Source: Eubacteriales bacterium
Lineage (GTDB): Bacteria > Bacillota > Clostridia > Peptostreptococcales > Anaerovoracaceae
Direction: 5' to 3'
Assembly (NCBI GenBank): GCA_029009055.1
Contig: JAQXJR010000043.1
Coordinates: 19,450 to 83,449 of the forward strand
DNA length: 64,000 nt
The translations under genes were made by a program, and so were the position numbers. Under the pieces are notes generated by a model, which ran no database searches, was not told the origin of the DNA, and worked only from the letters and a program-made list of their open reading frames with translations. This document shows positions 39,626 to 48,766 of this stretch, in pieces. How positions within the stretch are numbered: position 1 is the stretch's first letter; every line of letters begins with the position of its first letter.

Positions 39626-40888
39626 ATGACTAAGATTAAAGCTTTTTTTACAGCTCTTCTTCTAATGGTTCTGTTCGCTCTGGGCATTCACGGGGTCTTC
39701 AGCCACATGTCACTGAAAGATGATAAGGATATGATCGGTGCCTGGACCAGCAGCTATAAGGACCTGTCCTATAACTGGGTGAGCGATAACCTGACGGAGC
39801 CGGACATAATGCCTGTATTGGGCTCATCTGAGTTCAATCACGGCCTCGGCCAGCCTTACCATCCATTTTCTCTTTTTAACGCTAAAGAGAGCGATGTTAA
39901 GATAATGAACATAGGCGGCCCATTCAACCAGACGCTTTTCCATACCGTATTCCTGGGCGCGGCGGAGCCCCAGATGAAGCTGAGGAAGGTGGTCTTCCTG
40001 GCTTCTCCGACATGGTTCCAGCGGGGCGGTGTATCTAAGGAGTCATATGGGCTGAGGTTCTCGACAGGCGAATACATAGCTTTCATGGAGAATGATAATA
40101 TACCTAAGTCCATTAAGGAATATGTAGCAAAGCGTTCCGAGAAGCTCCTCGCGGATGATACGGGGAAGATAAAGGACGTAAGGCTCATAGACAGGGTGAA
40201 TCTGAGCGGGAAAGCAGGCCCTGTAAGCAAACTCAGATATAATGTACTTAAGATGTACACGTTCGATACAGATATAGTCACGACTAAGACTGCCATGGCT
40301 ATAAGGGAGAAGACCGGTAAGGGGACCGGCAGGAAGAAAAAGAGCTCCGCGAAATATCCCGAGGATCCGAAAAGCCCCATGATGTGGGAAAGGGCAGGAG
40401 AAAGAGGATCTGCCGGAAAGTCCGGCTATTTCGTGAACTGGAATGTACTGGAACAGTACGCTGAGCGCCGTGATCCGCGCCATTCCAATAAGAATGACTT
40501 CTTTATGGATGACCACGAATGGGGTAAGCTGTATAAGACACAGTATAAGAAGCTTAAAGGCTACCACAGTAAGACCAGGTGGGATAAGTCGCCGGAATTC
40601 ACAGATCTGGCATATTTCCTCAAGCTCTGTAGGGCCAGAGGCATTAAAGCCGAGGTCATCGTTCTGCCGGTGAATGGCTACTGGTACGATTACACAGGCA
40701 TGACCGCTAAGAGAAGGGATGACTTCGAGAAGAAGATCGCTGGTGTCTGCGATAAATATGGCGCTGAGGTCGCTTCACTCTCTAAGTACGACTATGATAA
40801 ATACATAACCATGGACGCTGTGCACCCGTGGGGGAAGGGCTGGATAAAGATAAATGAGCAGATCTACAGATTCTATAGAGAAAAATAG
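39626..40888 (+). CDS. dltD: D-alanine transfer protein DltD
   Basis: LGSSEFNHGLGQPYHP, MNIGGPFNQTLFHTVFLGA, DAVHPWGKGWIKINEQI. Confidence 0.92.
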   Translation: MTKIKAFFTALLLMVLFALGIHGVFSHMSLKDDKDMIGAWTSSYKDLSYNWVSDNLTEPDIMPVLGSSEFNHGLGQPYHPFSLFNAKESDVKIMNIGGPFNQTLFHTVFLGAAEPQMKLRKVVFLASPTWFQRGGVSKESYGLRFSTGEYIAFMENDNIPKSIKEYVAKRSEKLLADDTGKIKDVRLIDRVNLSGKAGPVSKLRYNVLKMYTFDTDIVTTKTAMAIREKTGKGTGRKKKSSAKYPEDPKSPMMWERAGERGSAGKSGYFVNWNVLEQYAERRDPRHSNKNDFFMDDHEWGKLYKTQYKKLKGYHSKTRWDKSPEFTDLAYFLKLCRARGIKAEVIVLPVNGYWYDYTGMTAKRRDDFEKKIAGVCDKYGAEVASLSKYDYDKYITMDAVHPWGKGWIKINEQIYRFYREK

Positions 40889-41081
40889 CGGGGAAGCTCC
40901 TGATACATCTATCCCCGGAAATGAAGCCGTTGGAGACGAGGCGGGCAGAGAGCCGTCAAAAGAATTTAAGAAATATATTAAGTATACTTTGATATTCTTC
41001 GGGCTTATGACTGTTCTGTATCTCTTCTCTATGTATGGTTCCATGCTGGCTTCGCCGGGCTTCACATACGCTGAGTTCTAA
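40854..41081 (+). CDS. dltX: DltX-like small single-TM protein
   Basis: 75 aa: polar N-terminus, one TM helix (YIKYTLIFFGLMTVLYLFSMYG) and C-terminus ...SPGFTYAEF, resembling the FxYxEF end of DltX; overlaps the dltD 3' end by 35 nt. Confidence 0.65.
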   Translation: MSRSTDSIEKNSGEAPDTSIPGNEAVGDEAGREPSKEFKKYIKYTLIFFGLMTVLYLFSMYGSMLASPGFTYAEF

Positions 41082-41210
41082 GTAAGGGCTTTTTCGCTTG
41101 GAGAGGCGCTTTTCAGAAATGCCAGGGCTGAATTTAACATTGATTTTTTTTCTGACTGAGTTATCATGAATGTTATCGATGTTGATGAAAACGAATGAAT
41201 GGAGTATAGC

Positions 41211-41447
41211 ATGCCTAGACTTGATAATAATAACGAAAATATTGTTAAAAGAAATATGAAGACCCTTAGGATACTGACGATTATGGACACTATCATAGGG
41301 ACGATATTCATGATCATGGGCTTCCTGGAGATTTCTGTTAAGTCATACGGTTACACTGCTCTTTATCTGGCGCTGGCAGCGGCTTTTCTCGGCCTAGCGG
41401 GCATGTACTGGTACAGATATAGGAAACTCGCCAGGAGGAACATGTAG
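41211..41447 (+). CDS. Small two-TM membrane protein of unknown function
   Basis: MPRLDNNNENIVKRNMKTLRILTIMDTIIGTIFMIMGFLEISVKSYGYTALYLALAAAFLGLAGMYWYRYRKLARRNM; hydrophobic pattern plausible. Confidence 0.6.
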   Translation: MPRLDNNNENIVKRNMKTLRILTIMDTIIGTIFMIMGFLEISVKSYGYTALYLALAAAFLGLAGMYWYRYRKLARRNM

Positions 41448-41581
41448 CTGATCTGCGAGTGAAGAGATACCGGGACTTATTCGTCCCGAGATTTTACATG
41501 ACTTAATTAAAAAAGACGCTTTCCACAGGCGCTGTTACAGCGCGGGAACGCGTCTTTTATTATGTCATTTATTCAGTCAGT

Positions 41582-42934
41582 CTATACTATGCCGTATGTC
41601 GGGAAGCCGAAGTGGTCCAGCACATCATTTATCTTATCTATGTCGTAGACCTTCTTCCTCATGAGGTATTCGTTAGTGAGGTCGTATTTCTCCTCGTCAG
41701 AGAATATGTAGCCGCACTTATACATGAGCTTTATGGCGTCTTCCCATTTTATTTCCAGTGCAAAGCATATAGCGAGCACGTCCTGCTTGGAAGGTATGAA
41801 GTCAGGAACGTCTGTCACGGCTGTGAGCAGGCGGTGGTCCAGTCTCATGCGCGAGCAAAGATCTGATACGCTCAGGCCTTCCTTATCCATGAGTCTCTTA
41901 ATAGTGTTCCCGAACGTGTTCTCCGGCTTATCCACCATAGCCCAGAGAATGGCTGTCTGCATCTGATCCTGACGCTGAGCTTTCACCGGATCGTCAGGGA
42001 CTTCGCCGCTATACTTATCCATAGGATCATGGCTAACGGTAGATGATGAATAGTGAGCCTTATGGTCTGTTTCTTCCGCCACATGCTCAACCTCCGCGGT
42101 CTCCTCGGCGGCTTCAGAGTCTTCAGCGCCCTTCGCTGTCTCGACGTTAGTCTCGGTATCTTCGGTTTCGGTTTCTGTTGGCTTGATATCTGTCGCTTCG
42201 ATTGGTGCTCCCGTTGCGGTCAGAGAATCAGGGGCTTCTGTGCTTTCCTCGTGCTCATCGCCTGATTCCTCGTGCTCGCCCTCTTCTGAGAGCCCTGCCA
42301 GGTCGGAGAATGAGAACTGATGGCCTGCCTGATTTATGTCTATTTCGACTACTTCTTCAGGCGAAGTTTCCGTTTCTTCCGCAGCTGTCTCTGGAGCTTT
42401 TTCGCTCACGGATTCATCCGAAACGATATCCGCTATCTCCTTATCGAGCTCGCGGATGGTATCTACAGCGTGGTTGGCAGCTGATGCGTATCTACCCGCT
42501 GAGTGCTTAGCTATGAGTTCCGCGCTCCTAGCCGCGAGCTTCTCTTCTTCAGTCTCCTCGTCAGTTAAGCTCTCATCTTTCGTTTCTTCATCCGGCTCAT
42601 CCTTAGCGTCTTCAGCCTCAGCATCCAGATCGTATGATTTCTTAAGCTCGAATTTAGTCGTGCCGTCTCTAAGCGGGAATATATCAGGATATGTTATCTC
42701 CTCGACCGGTTCTTCTTCTGGCTCCGGCTCAGGTTCCGGCTCGACTTCCGGCTCTACATAGAAAAAGTTCACGTAATTGGTGACCTCTGTGTAAAGCTCT
42801 TCTTTCTCAGCCCTGAGTCTGTCTGACTCTATATGAGGAAGCGGCTCGCTGTCCTTAACTTCCTCGGTTTTATTTACTTCTTCATCTATATTTTCATGTT
42901 CGCTCTGGAACATTTTCCTAAATTTTTCGAACAT
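41582..42934 (-). CDS. Acidic low-complexity protein with C-terminal HTH-like domain
   Basis: Glu/Pro-rich EPEVEPEPEPEPEEEPVEE and long acidic region; C-terminal TFGNTIKRLMDKEGLSVSDLCSRMRLDHRLLTAVTDVPDFIPSKQDVLAICFALEIKWEDAIKLMYKCGYIFSDEEKYDLTNEYLMRKKVYDIDKINDVLDHFGFPTYG. Confidence 0.85.
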   Translation of the reverse strand: MFEKFRKMFQSEHENIDEEVNKTEEVKDSEPLPHIESDRLRAEKEELYTEVTNYVNFFYVEPEVEPEPEPEPEEEPVEEITYPDIFPLRDGTTKFELKKSYDLDAEAEDAKDEPDEETKDESLTDEETEEEKLAARSAELIAKHSAGRYASAANHAVDTIRELDKEIADIVSDESVSEKAPETAAEETETSPEEVVEIDINQAGHQFSFSDLAGLSEEGEHEESGDEHEESTEAPDSLTATGAPIEATDIKPTETETEDTETNVETAKGAEDSEAAEETAEVEHVAEETDHKAHYSSSTVSHDPMDKYSGEVPDDPVKAQRQDQMQTAILWAMVDKPENTFGNTIKRLMDKEGLSVSDLCSRMRLDHRLLTAVTDVPDFIPSKQDVLAICFALEIKWEDAIKLMYKCGYIFSDEEKYDLTNEYLMRKKVYDIDKINDVLDHFGFPTYGIV

Positions 42935-43135
42935 CGTACCCTCCGATGGATTTTTATTTATTTATATTGTAACACTTGAACAAGTTTAGTAAAATACCCC
43001 CATTTCCATATTGTATCTTGAAAAAATTTAAGCATGCATACGTGATATAATATAAACGGAAGTTCGTCGATTACGGCTTCTCTTTGCTTTATCAGCAAAG
43101 GGAAACGTTATTATAATTCTGAATTGGAGGAAGAT

Positions 43136-44464
43136 TTGGAACAGATCTCTTTATTTGAAAAGGAAGTGCCTAGGCCGCTCGCTGCCAGAATGAGGCCCCA
43201 GACCCTGGACGAATTCGTCGGTCAGAGGCATTTTCTGGGTAAGGGGAAGGTCCTGTCCAGGCTCATAGAGAACGACCAGGTGACATCTATGATATTTTGG
43301 GGTCCGCCGGGAGTGGGGAAGACTACGCTGGCTGAGATAATAGCCAGGACCACTAACGCGGAGTTCATAGATTTCTCAGCGGTAACGAGCGGTATTAAGG
43401 AGATCCGCCATGTCATGGACCAGGCGGAGAAGAACAGGAAGTTCGGCAGTAAGACCATCCTGTTCGTAGATGAGATCCACAGGTTCAATAAAGCCCAGCA
43501 GGACGCTTTCCTCCCTTACGTGGAGAAGGGGAGCATAACGCTTATAGGCGCGACCACCGAGAATCCATCTTTTGAGATAAATAGCGCTCTTCTGTCCCGA
43601 TGTAAGGTGTTCGTCCTGAAAGCGTTGGAAACAGATGACATAGTGACTTTGCTGAGAAGGGCAGTTACAGATGTCAGGGGTTTCGGAAGCCAGGACGTGG
43701 ATATAAGCGATGATATACTGGAGAGAATAGCCGTTTTCGCTAACGGAGACGCCCGATCGGCGCTTTCGACTCTGGAGATGACTGTTTTGAACGGGGATGT
43801 CGATGAGTCCGGTAAGGTCACCGTGACCATGGACATACTGGAACAGTGCACGCAGAAGAAGTCTTTGCTATATGATAAGAAGGGCGAGGAGCACTATAAC
43901 CTGATATCGGCTCTCCATAAATCTATGAGGAATTCTGACCCTGACGCGGCTGTATATTGGCTGGCGAGGATGCTGGAAGCCGGTGAGGATCCTTTATATG
44001 TGGCCAGAAGGGTGGTAAGGTTCGCGAGCGAGGACGTGGGACTGGCTGATTCCAGGGCTCTCACGATAGCGGTGAATGCTTATCAGGCCTGCACATTCAT
44101 CGGAATGCCGGAATGCAGCGTGAATCTGACTCAAGCCGTGGTCTATATGGCTATGGCGCCGAAATCCAACGCTATGGAGACGGCATATAATATGGCGAAG
44201 GAGGATGCCTTAAACACGGTTTATGAGCCGGTGCCGCTCTGGATAAGGAACGCGCCGACAGACCTTATGAAGGACTTAGATTATGGTAAGGGCTACATGT
44301 ACGCTCATGATTACGAGGGGCACATCACAGCCATGCAGTGTCTGCCGGACTCTCTTAAGGACAGAGAGTATTACGTGCCATCGGAGCAGGGGAACGAAGC
44401 CCGCTATAAGGCTAGACTGGAGCAGATAAAGGAATGGAAGAAGAAACACCGGGGTGGTGAGTGA
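43136..44464 (+). CDS. rarA: Replication-associated recombination protein A (RarA/MgsA)
   Basis: RPLAARMRPQTLDEFVGQRHFLGKGKVL, FWGPPGVGKTTLAEIIA, FVDEIHRFNKAQQDAFLPYVEKGSITLIGATTENPSFEIN. TTG start at 43136 preceded by GGAGG. Confidence 0.93.
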   Translation: MEQISLFEKEVPRPLAARMRPQTLDEFVGQRHFLGKGKVLSRLIENDQVTSMIFWGPPGVGKTTLAEIIARTTNAEFIDFSAVTSGIKEIRHVMDQAEKNRKFGSKTILFVDEIHRFNKAQQDAFLPYVEKGSITLIGATTENPSFEINSALLSRCKVFVLKALETDDIVTLLRRAVTDVRGFGSQDVDISDDILERIAVFANGDARSALSTLEMTVLNGDVDESGKVTVTMDILEQCTQKKSLLYDKKGEEHYNLISALHKSMRNSDPDAAVYWLARMLEAGEDPLYVARRVVRFASEDVGLADSRALTIAVNAYQACTFIGMPECSVNLTQAVVYMAMAPKSNAMETAYNMAKEDALNTVYEPVPLWIRNAPTDLMKDLDYGKGYMYAHDYEGHITAMQCLPDSLKDREYYVPSEQGNEARYKARLEQIKEWKKKHRGGE

Positions 44465-44567
44465 ACTTGAATCCATTTCGGGGCTGATATATGATTTAAG
44501 CGGACATTTCTGTTTGGTTTCCCGTTTGGGGAAATTCAGATAATAGCGATATTAGAGATATAAAGCC

Positions 44568-45617
44568 ATGAAAAACGATAAAAAAGCGAAAAACAGTGGT
44601 AATACTAAGGGGAAAAGAAGGAGAAGGGGTCCTTTCAGCAGAATGAGCGAGAAACAGGCTCTTCTGGCTGATATAGGCTTAGGAGCCTTATGCGCTGTTC
44701 TCCTCGCTGTCCTCATAGCTATGCCGTTCAACATCAACTTGAAGTATATAACGTTCGATGGGGTGAAGACCGACAGTCTTAAAAGCAGGACTGCTAACGT
44801 CGGCGAACTCCTGAGCGAGCTTAACCGGGGTAAGAAATACACGACTACTTCTAATGATATAGTGAGACCGGGGAGAACGGCGAAGACTAAGAACGACCTG
44901 GATCTGAGTATACTGAAAGCTGTCGTTACCACAGCGAAGATTAAGGGTAAGAACACCACTATCTGCCTCTACCCGGGTACTGTTAAAGAAAATCTTAAAT
45001 ATAACAACATTAAGTTCGATGATAATGACAGGATAAAACCTTCCCTCGACACAGAGGTCACGCCTGAAACTATGATAGAGATGAACGAGGTCATAGAGAA
45101 GACCAGGACGGCTACAGAGGTCGTGAAGGCGGAAGATAAGGTTGAACTCTCCAGCAAAGTGCAGTCAGGCACTATTAAGACCGTAGAAGGCAGAGATGGT
45201 AAGGCTGTTTTCGAGTATAAGACTGTATACGTGAATGGTAAAAAAGAGAAGACTGTAAAGACTGTTAAGAGATGGATAAAGAAGAAAGTAGACCAACAGC
45301 TCATATTCGGCACCAGCGAGACCGGAGAGAATGGTAAGGTCTCATATTCCAGAACATTCACAGGAAACTGCACGGCTTATTACATGGGAGATACGGCTGT
45401 AGGAGCCGCGGGCACCAGATGCCATTATGGAACTTGCGCTGTGGACCCTTCGTTCGTGCCTTATGGAACAAAACTGTATGTAACAGGTTACGGTATAGCT
45501 GTAGCTAATGACTGTGGCGGCGCCGTAAAGAATAATGTCGTGGACCTCTACATGCATAATAACGGCGAGGCTCTGAGGTGGGGCAGAAGGCACGTGAAAG
45601 TTTACGTGCTCGGCTAG
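44568..45617 (+). CDS. Cell-wall protein with DUF348/G5-like and C-terminal 3D domains (YabE-like)
   Basis: N-terminal TM, VVKAEDKVELSSKVQSGTIKTVEGRDGKAVFEYKTVYVNGKKEKTV (G5-like), 3D domain FTGNCTAYYMGDTAVGAAGTRCHYGTCAVDPSFVPYGTKLYVTGYGIAVANDCGGAVKNNVVDLYM. Confidence 0.88.
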   Translation: MKNDKKAKNSGNTKGKRRRRGPFSRMSEKQALLADIGLGALCAVLLAVLIAMPFNINLKYITFDGVKTDSLKSRTANVGELLSELNRGKKYTTTSNDIVRPGRTAKTKNDLDLSILKAVVTTAKIKGKNTTICLYPGTVKENLKYNNIKFDDNDRIKPSLDTEVTPETMIEMNEVIEKTRTATEVVKAEDKVELSSKVQSGTIKTVEGRDGKAVFEYKTVYVNGKKEKTVKTVKRWIKKKVDQQLIFGTSETGENGKVSYSRTFTGNCTAYYMGDTAVGAAGTRCHYGTCAVDPSFVPYGTKLYVTGYGIAVANDCGGAVKNNVVDLYMHNNGEALRWGRRHVKVYVLG

Positions 45618-45739
45618 AAGAATTCGTGAAAATGTTGAAATGCTCGGTTTGTTAATCTATAATTTAACTAAGTATGAATTATGGCTGAATACAGGCACCG
45701 ATATGCCTGTAAGAACATTAACGGATGAAGGCGGGAACT

Positions 45740-46168
45740 ATGAGTAAGGTTGCGATCGTATATTTCAGCGCTACAGGGAACACTAAAGAAATGGCTAAGT
45801 ATGTCGCTGAAGGTGTAAGGGATGCAGGAGCAGGCGTCGTAATGTACACGGCTGCTGATTTCAGAGCTGTAAACTGCAGGATATTCGATGGGATAATATT
45901 CGGATGCCCTGCTAGAGGAAATGAGACATTGGAAGAGAACGTGTTCAGACCTCTGTGGGAGAACTGTAAGGGCAGACTGTATGGTAAGAGAGTAGGTCTG
46001 TTCGGATCATATGGATTCGGCGGAGGAGTCTGGATGCAGAAGTGGGAGAAGGAATGCGATGAGGCGGGAATAAACCTGGCTTCACTTTCCGTTATCTGTA
46101 AGGAAGCTCCTGATGATACCGCTAAGAAAGAACTGAGGATACTCGGAGCCGCGGTAGCAGGCCGCTAA
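45740..46168 (+). CDS. Flavodoxin family protein
   Basis: SKVAIVYFSATGNTKEMAKYVAEGV (FMN phosphate loop) and GLFGSYGFGGGVWMQKW. Confidence 0.9.
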   Translation: MSKVAIVYFSATGNTKEMAKYVAEGVRDAGAGVVMYTAADFRAVNCRIFDGIIFGCPARGNETLEENVFRPLWENCKGRLYGKRVGLFGSYGFGGGVWMQKWEKECDEAGINLASLSVICKEAPDDTAKKELRILGAAVAGR

Positions 46169-46297
46169 TATCCAGTGTATGTTATTTTAAGATAAGGCTG
46201 TGTTTAGGGAAAGTGTCTAGCTTTCCCTTTTATTTTGAAAATAAATCAGACTGATACGCCCGGGCGGTAGAGTAGTCGCGGGCAGCTAACAGTAAAT

Positions 46298-47788
46298 ATG
46301 AGAGACGATAGAAAGACCATGGACCTGGATAAGGTCCTTAAGAAGAAAAAGAAGAAGCATCCGTTGTCGAGTATATTCGAGCACGAAGAAGAGCCCGCGG
46401 ATTATGACGGCAGGTACAGCAGCGGTTATGATGGCGAAGACCGTTATACAGACGATATCAGCGGCAGTTATGGCGGTGGAAATTATGATAGCCGTTCGTA
46501 TTCAGGTTCTTCAGGGGAGCGCATGGACGAGCGCTACCGGGAGAGAAGGAGCGAGAATGACCGCGCCTTCGAAGAGTACCTTGAATCGCAGTATATGGGA
46601 TCTGATGATGATGGCTACGATGACAGTTATGAAAGCGGCTATGGTAATAACGGCTATGAAAGCGGCTATTACGAAGGAAAGCATGGAAGCCAGTCAGGCG
46701 GCAGAAATGACCGTTCAGGCCGTGGCAGCGGAAGGCAGCGCCGCCAGCACGGTAGCAGCCGCCATAGGAATCGGCGCGGCATAGGCTCTTTAATAAAGAG
46801 AATAATCGCTGTCATCCTCATATTCCTGCTTTTGATAACGGCTTATGTCTATAGTTCCATGAAGAATTTCGACAGAGTCGACACAGACAGGAATGACTTT
46901 GCTATGAATACATCGGCGGGACTCAAGCTGAGTAAATATCGGAACATCCTGATCCTGGGCTCAGACGCCAGAAAAGGCGAGGGTTATGACGGCAGCAGGA
47001 CGGATGCTATAATCATAGTGAGTATAAATAAGGTAAACGGCGATATCAGGCTGATCTCAGTCATGAGAGACTCTTACCTTAAGATGGCTTACAGCGACGG
47101 CAGCCTGGTGCTCTCGAAGATCACCCACGCCCACGCATACGGCGGCGGAATGGACACCGTGGCGGCTTTGAACAGGTGCCTCGACCTTAATATTAAAGAA
47201 TACATGGTCTTCAATTGGAAGGCGGTGAAGGATACGGTCGATAACTTGGGCGGGATCGAAGTTAAGGTCCGCAAGAGCGAGATCAGGGATATGAACCGGT
47301 ATGGCAACGAGACGGCCAGGAACACGGGCGGTAAATACCATAAGATCAAGAAGGCGGGGGTCTATAACCTCGACGGCGTCCAGGCGGCTACGTACTGCAG
47401 GATCAGAAAGACATCCGGCGGCGACACCGGAAGGGCCAGAAGGTATAAGACCGTCATGAGGGCAGTCATAAAGAAATCCGTAACGAACCCTGTGAAATTC
47501 GCGGCGCTTAAGAAGAACGTCTTCCCGGAGATAAGGACGAACATGAGCCAGCTGCAAATGACTACCGCCATAATGCGCGCTCCGGGCTACGATATTAAGG
47601 GAAACATAGCTTGGCCGAAGAAATATTACGGAGGCATAGTGAACGGGCTTTGGTACGCGGTTCCTCAGACGCTGAACTATAACGTGAAATGGCTGCATAA
47701 GAAGGCTTTCGGACAGGAAGACTATCAGCCATCCTCTGTTTCTAGGAGCGTAAGCGATGAGATAATAAGGAGCACCGGCATCCAATAG
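46298..47788 (+). CDS. LytR-CpsA-Psr (LCP) family protein with Gly/Tyr/Ser/Arg-rich cytoplasmic N-terminus
   Basis: N-terminal ~165-aa low-complexity region, one TM helix, LCP domain: ILILGSDARKGEGYDGSRTDAIIIVSINKVNGDIRLISVMRDSYLKM, DNLGGIEVKV, YCRIRKTSGGDTGRARRYKTVMRAV. Confidence 0.9.
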   Translation: MRDDRKTMDLDKVLKKKKKKHPLSSIFEHEEEPADYDGRYSSGYDGEDRYTDDISGSYGGGNYDSRSYSGSSGERMDERYRERRSENDRAFEEYLESQYMGSDDDGYDDSYESGYGNNGYESGYYEGKHGSQSGGRNDRSGRGSGRQRRQHGSSRHRNRRGIGSLIKRIIAVILIFLLLITAYVYSSMKNFDRVDTDRNDFAMNTSAGLKLSKYRNILILGSDARKGEGYDGSRTDAIIIVSINKVNGDIRLISVMRDSYLKMAYSDGSLVLSKITHAHAYGGGMDTVAALNRCLDLNIKEYMVFNWKAVKDTVDNLGGIEVKVRKSEIRDMNRYGNETARNTGGKYHKIKKAGVYNLDGVQAATYCRIRKTSGGDTGRARRYKTVMRAVIKKSVTNPVKFAALKKNVFPEIRTNMSQLQMTTAIMRAPGYDIKGNIAWPKKYYGGIVNGLWYAVPQTLNYNVKWLHKKAFGQEDYQPSSVSRSVSDEIIRSTGIQ

Positions 47789-47946
47789 ATATAGCAAAGA
47801 GAAGCCGGCGCGGGTCCCTGCCGGGACGCTTGGCGGGATTTCTTTGCGTAGGGATATGGCATTCCTGGCTCACTGTTTTAGAAATTCTTATGGTTTGAAG
47901 GGTATTTTCTGATATAATGAGTATATATGTGTAATGGAGGCATGAT

Positions 47947-48681
47947 ATGAGAAAAATCGGACTGGTTGGCGGTCTCGGACCTGAATCGACAGCTGACTTC
48001 TACAGGTGTCTGCAGTTTGAGGTCCGTAAGCTCACAGGACGTGACGTGATGGCGCCGGTAGCTATAGACAGCATCGATGCTTTCAGGGTCCTGGAATACG
48101 CGGATAGCAGAAGATATAAGGAATTATCGCAATATTTAATGGGATCTATAGCTGATCTGGCGGGCGCGGATGTCAGGTTCGCGACTATAATCGGCATAAC
48201 GCCGCATGTGGTCTTCCCGGAAATAGAGAACAGGGTGCCTGTTTCAGTAGCCAGCATGGTGGATACAGTGATTGCCCACTGCGTGAATAACGGATATAAG
48301 AAAGTAGGTCTGTTTGGCACGACGTCTACGCTCAGAGAGAACTTCCTGACATGGGGCTTTGCGGCTCAGAAGATAGAGGTAGTGATTCCTGACGACAGCG
48401 ACGCGCGCTTTATTAACGATCTCATCATGAATAGACTCGAGTATAAACCTATCTCTGCTGAGGATAGGGAGAGGGCTTCAGCTATCATAGATAAGATGGT
48501 GGAGGAGAAGGGAATAGACGCTCTCCTCATGGGCTGCTCAGAGCTTCCCGCGATCCTGAGCGGGATAGATCTGGAAGTGCCTGCTATAGATGTCATACAG
48601 GTACACGCTAAGGCTATGGCTACTCTGGTGGTAGAAGAGAGCGATAAGGCGGAGAATCTTCCGGACGCGGCAGAGGACTGA
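47947..48681 (+). CDS. Aspartate/glutamate racemase family protein
   Basis: MRKIGLVGGLGPESTADFYR and DALLMGCSELPAIL; the first catalytic-Cys motif is divergent (IIGITPHVVF). Confidence 0.85.
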   Translation: MRKIGLVGGLGPESTADFYRCLQFEVRKLTGRDVMAPVAIDSIDAFRVLEYADSRRYKELSQYLMGSIADLAGADVRFATIIGITPHVVFPEIENRVPVSVASMVDTVIAHCVNNGYKKVGLFGTTSTLRENFLTWGFAAQKIEVVIPDDSDARFINDLIMNRLEYKPISAEDRERASAIIDKMVEEKGIDALLMGCSELPAILSGIDLEVPAIDVIQVHAKAMATLVVEESDKAENLPDAAED

Positions 48682-48766
48682 GCCTGAATTTATTATAGTC
48701 ACATAGATACGGCATGAATCGGAGCCGGTATTTATTTATAACTGTCTTTATTTTAAGGAGGTAAGA

